Shown here piece by piece: positions 6,386-6,872 of a stretch of 6,872 nucleotides of DNA. Within the stretch, counting starts at the first letter, position 1; every line of letters begins with the position of its first letter. The DNA lies in the NCBI GenBank assembly GCA_903879765.1, contig CAIRMS010000145.1, forward strand, positions 1 through 6,872, given 5' to 3'. Both the position numbers and the translations under genes were made by a program. This DNA is from an uncultured Flavobacteriales bacterium. GTDB taxonomy: Bacteria; Bacteroidota; Bacteroidia; Flavobacteriales_D; Crocinitomicaceae. Under the pieces are notes generated by a model that made no database searches, was not told the origin of the DNA, and saw nothing but the letters and a program-made list of their open reading frames with translations.

Positions 6386-6522
6386 GGTTTTCGTATGAAA
6401 GGTTGAATTGAAAAAGAGTAGAAGTTTGTTTTTGTGTTTAGGACTACCTCAAAACGAACTACTTAACCAATTTTTCATCAATTTGTTAATAATAATTATG
6501 GGCTCGCACTCAATCTCCAAAC
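6386..6522 (-). other. Intergenic gap between two tandem T9SS cargo genes
   Basis: This 137-base spacer should hold the end of the partial gene's transcript and any promoter of the 514-residue gene. It contains an AT-only palindromic patch (ATAATTATTAT, 6488-6498) but no GC-rich hairpin with a T-run. I find no good TTTG / TAnnTTTG pair, so neither a terminator nor a promoter is called. Co-transcription of the two cargo genes remains possible. Confidence 0.4.
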
Positions 6523-6872
6523 TTATTGCAGCACCACTTTCTTCACCCAAAACTGATCACCTTGTTTTACATGTAGAAAGTATATTCCTGGAGCTTGGTT
6601 TTCTAGTTGAATGGTTGATGTAAATTGATCTTCCAACTGAATCCTTGACCCTTGTTGATCATATACCTCAACTTCCATGGGTTCTTCAGACAAACTTTCT
6701 AAATGAAAAATACCTGTTGAAGGATTCGGGTAAACACCCAACTCGTTTTGATTGACTTGTGTTTCTTCGATGCCAAGATAGTCAGCATATTTGGTGATTC
6801 CATCCGGAGTAAATCGTATGATGAAAATAGGTGGGGATTCATAAGTATCCTCATACGTTAGTTGACCACTAA
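6523..6872 (-). CDS. T9SS type A sorting domain protein, 5' part cut by the window edge
   Basis: The minus-strand frame is open from the right window edge (base 6872) to TAA at 6525-6523, giving 115 visible residues without an N-terminus. The first ~42 visible residues (starting SGQLTYEDTYESPP) precede a T9SS type A sorting domain: LGVYPNPSTGIF, SLSEEPM, DQQGS, QAPGIYFLHV and a terminal WVKKVVLQ. The TTG codon at 6741 inside LGVYPNP could be mistaken for a start, but the frame and its similarity to the 514-residue neighbour continue upstream (YLG, preceded by a PDG motif), so this is the tail of a longer gene. The shared tail and pre-tail sequence show that it is a paralogue of the gene at 4841-6385. 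The product should be exported across the outer membrane; the functional part is not visible. Confidence 0.88.
   Translation of the reverse strand, partial: SGQLTYEDTYESPPIFIIRFTPDGITKYADYLGIEETQVNQNELGVYPNPSTGIFHLESLSEEPMEVEVYDQQGSRIQLEDQFTSTIQLENQAPGIYFLHVKQGDQFWVKKVVLQ

Noticed and set aside
6488..6498. Possible terminator at the AT-only palindrome after the partial cargo gene
   Set aside because: The stem has no GC pairs and no T-run follows on the minus strand, so it is too weak to call.
6408..6623. Plus-strand 71-codon open frame over the gap and the partial cargo gene
   Set aside because: Its second half is antisense to the conserved T9SS tail and it has no recognisable product.

Overview
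The window looks like a chromosomal segment from a Bacteroidota organism, most likely an environmental Flavobacteriales species (a Crocinitomicaceae/Fluviicola-type genome is my guess). Three proteins end in type IX secretion system (T9SS) type A sorting domains with PNP motifs. The DNA is AT-rich, start codons follow A-rich leaders rather than strong Shine-Dalgarno sites, and one candidate promoter fits the Bacteroidota TTTG / TAnnTTTG pattern. The type IX call rests on family knowledge plus motifs visible in the sequence; the taxonomic guess is inference.

Left part (1-2330, all minus strand): a tight three-gene run, read right to left. It starts with a secreted protein carrying YD-type repeats and a C-terminal membrane anchor (1272-2276). 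An 11-bp gap leads to a small protein with one N-terminal membrane helix (724-1260). A 46-bp gap leads to a secreted protein cut by the left window edge (1-677). A candidate promoter lies just upstream at 2300-2330. All three products are predicted to be exported or membrane-bound, and none has a function I recognise.

Middle part (2351-4789): a plus-strand gene (2744-4090) encodes a TIGR03790-family protein with a signal peptide and a fused T9SS tail, followed by a clear intrinsic terminator (4112-4141). It lies between two minus-strand copies of one sequence. The right copy is the 3' half of an intact 189-residue lipoprotein gene (4220-4789). The left copy is a 94-residue C-terminal-only fragment (2394-2678) that aligns without gaps to lipoprotein residues 96-189. 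The similarity continues 43 bp past both stop codons at higher nucleotide identity than in a sampled part of the coding region.

Right part (4841-6872, minus strand): a 514-residue T9SS-exported protein, probably co-transcribed with the lipoprotein gene, and the 3' end of a second T9SS cargo gene with a closely related tail.

Overall the region is envelope and secretion cargo. The points most worth a second look are the TIGR03790 protein, which carries a His-Gly plus Cys pair resembling a clan CD (caspase/gingipain-like) dyad together with a T9SS tail, and the duplicated, partly decayed lipoprotein gene on either side of it. I see no rRNA, tRNA, CRISPR array, insertion sequence or phage gene, and no gene-free stretch longer than 300 bases.
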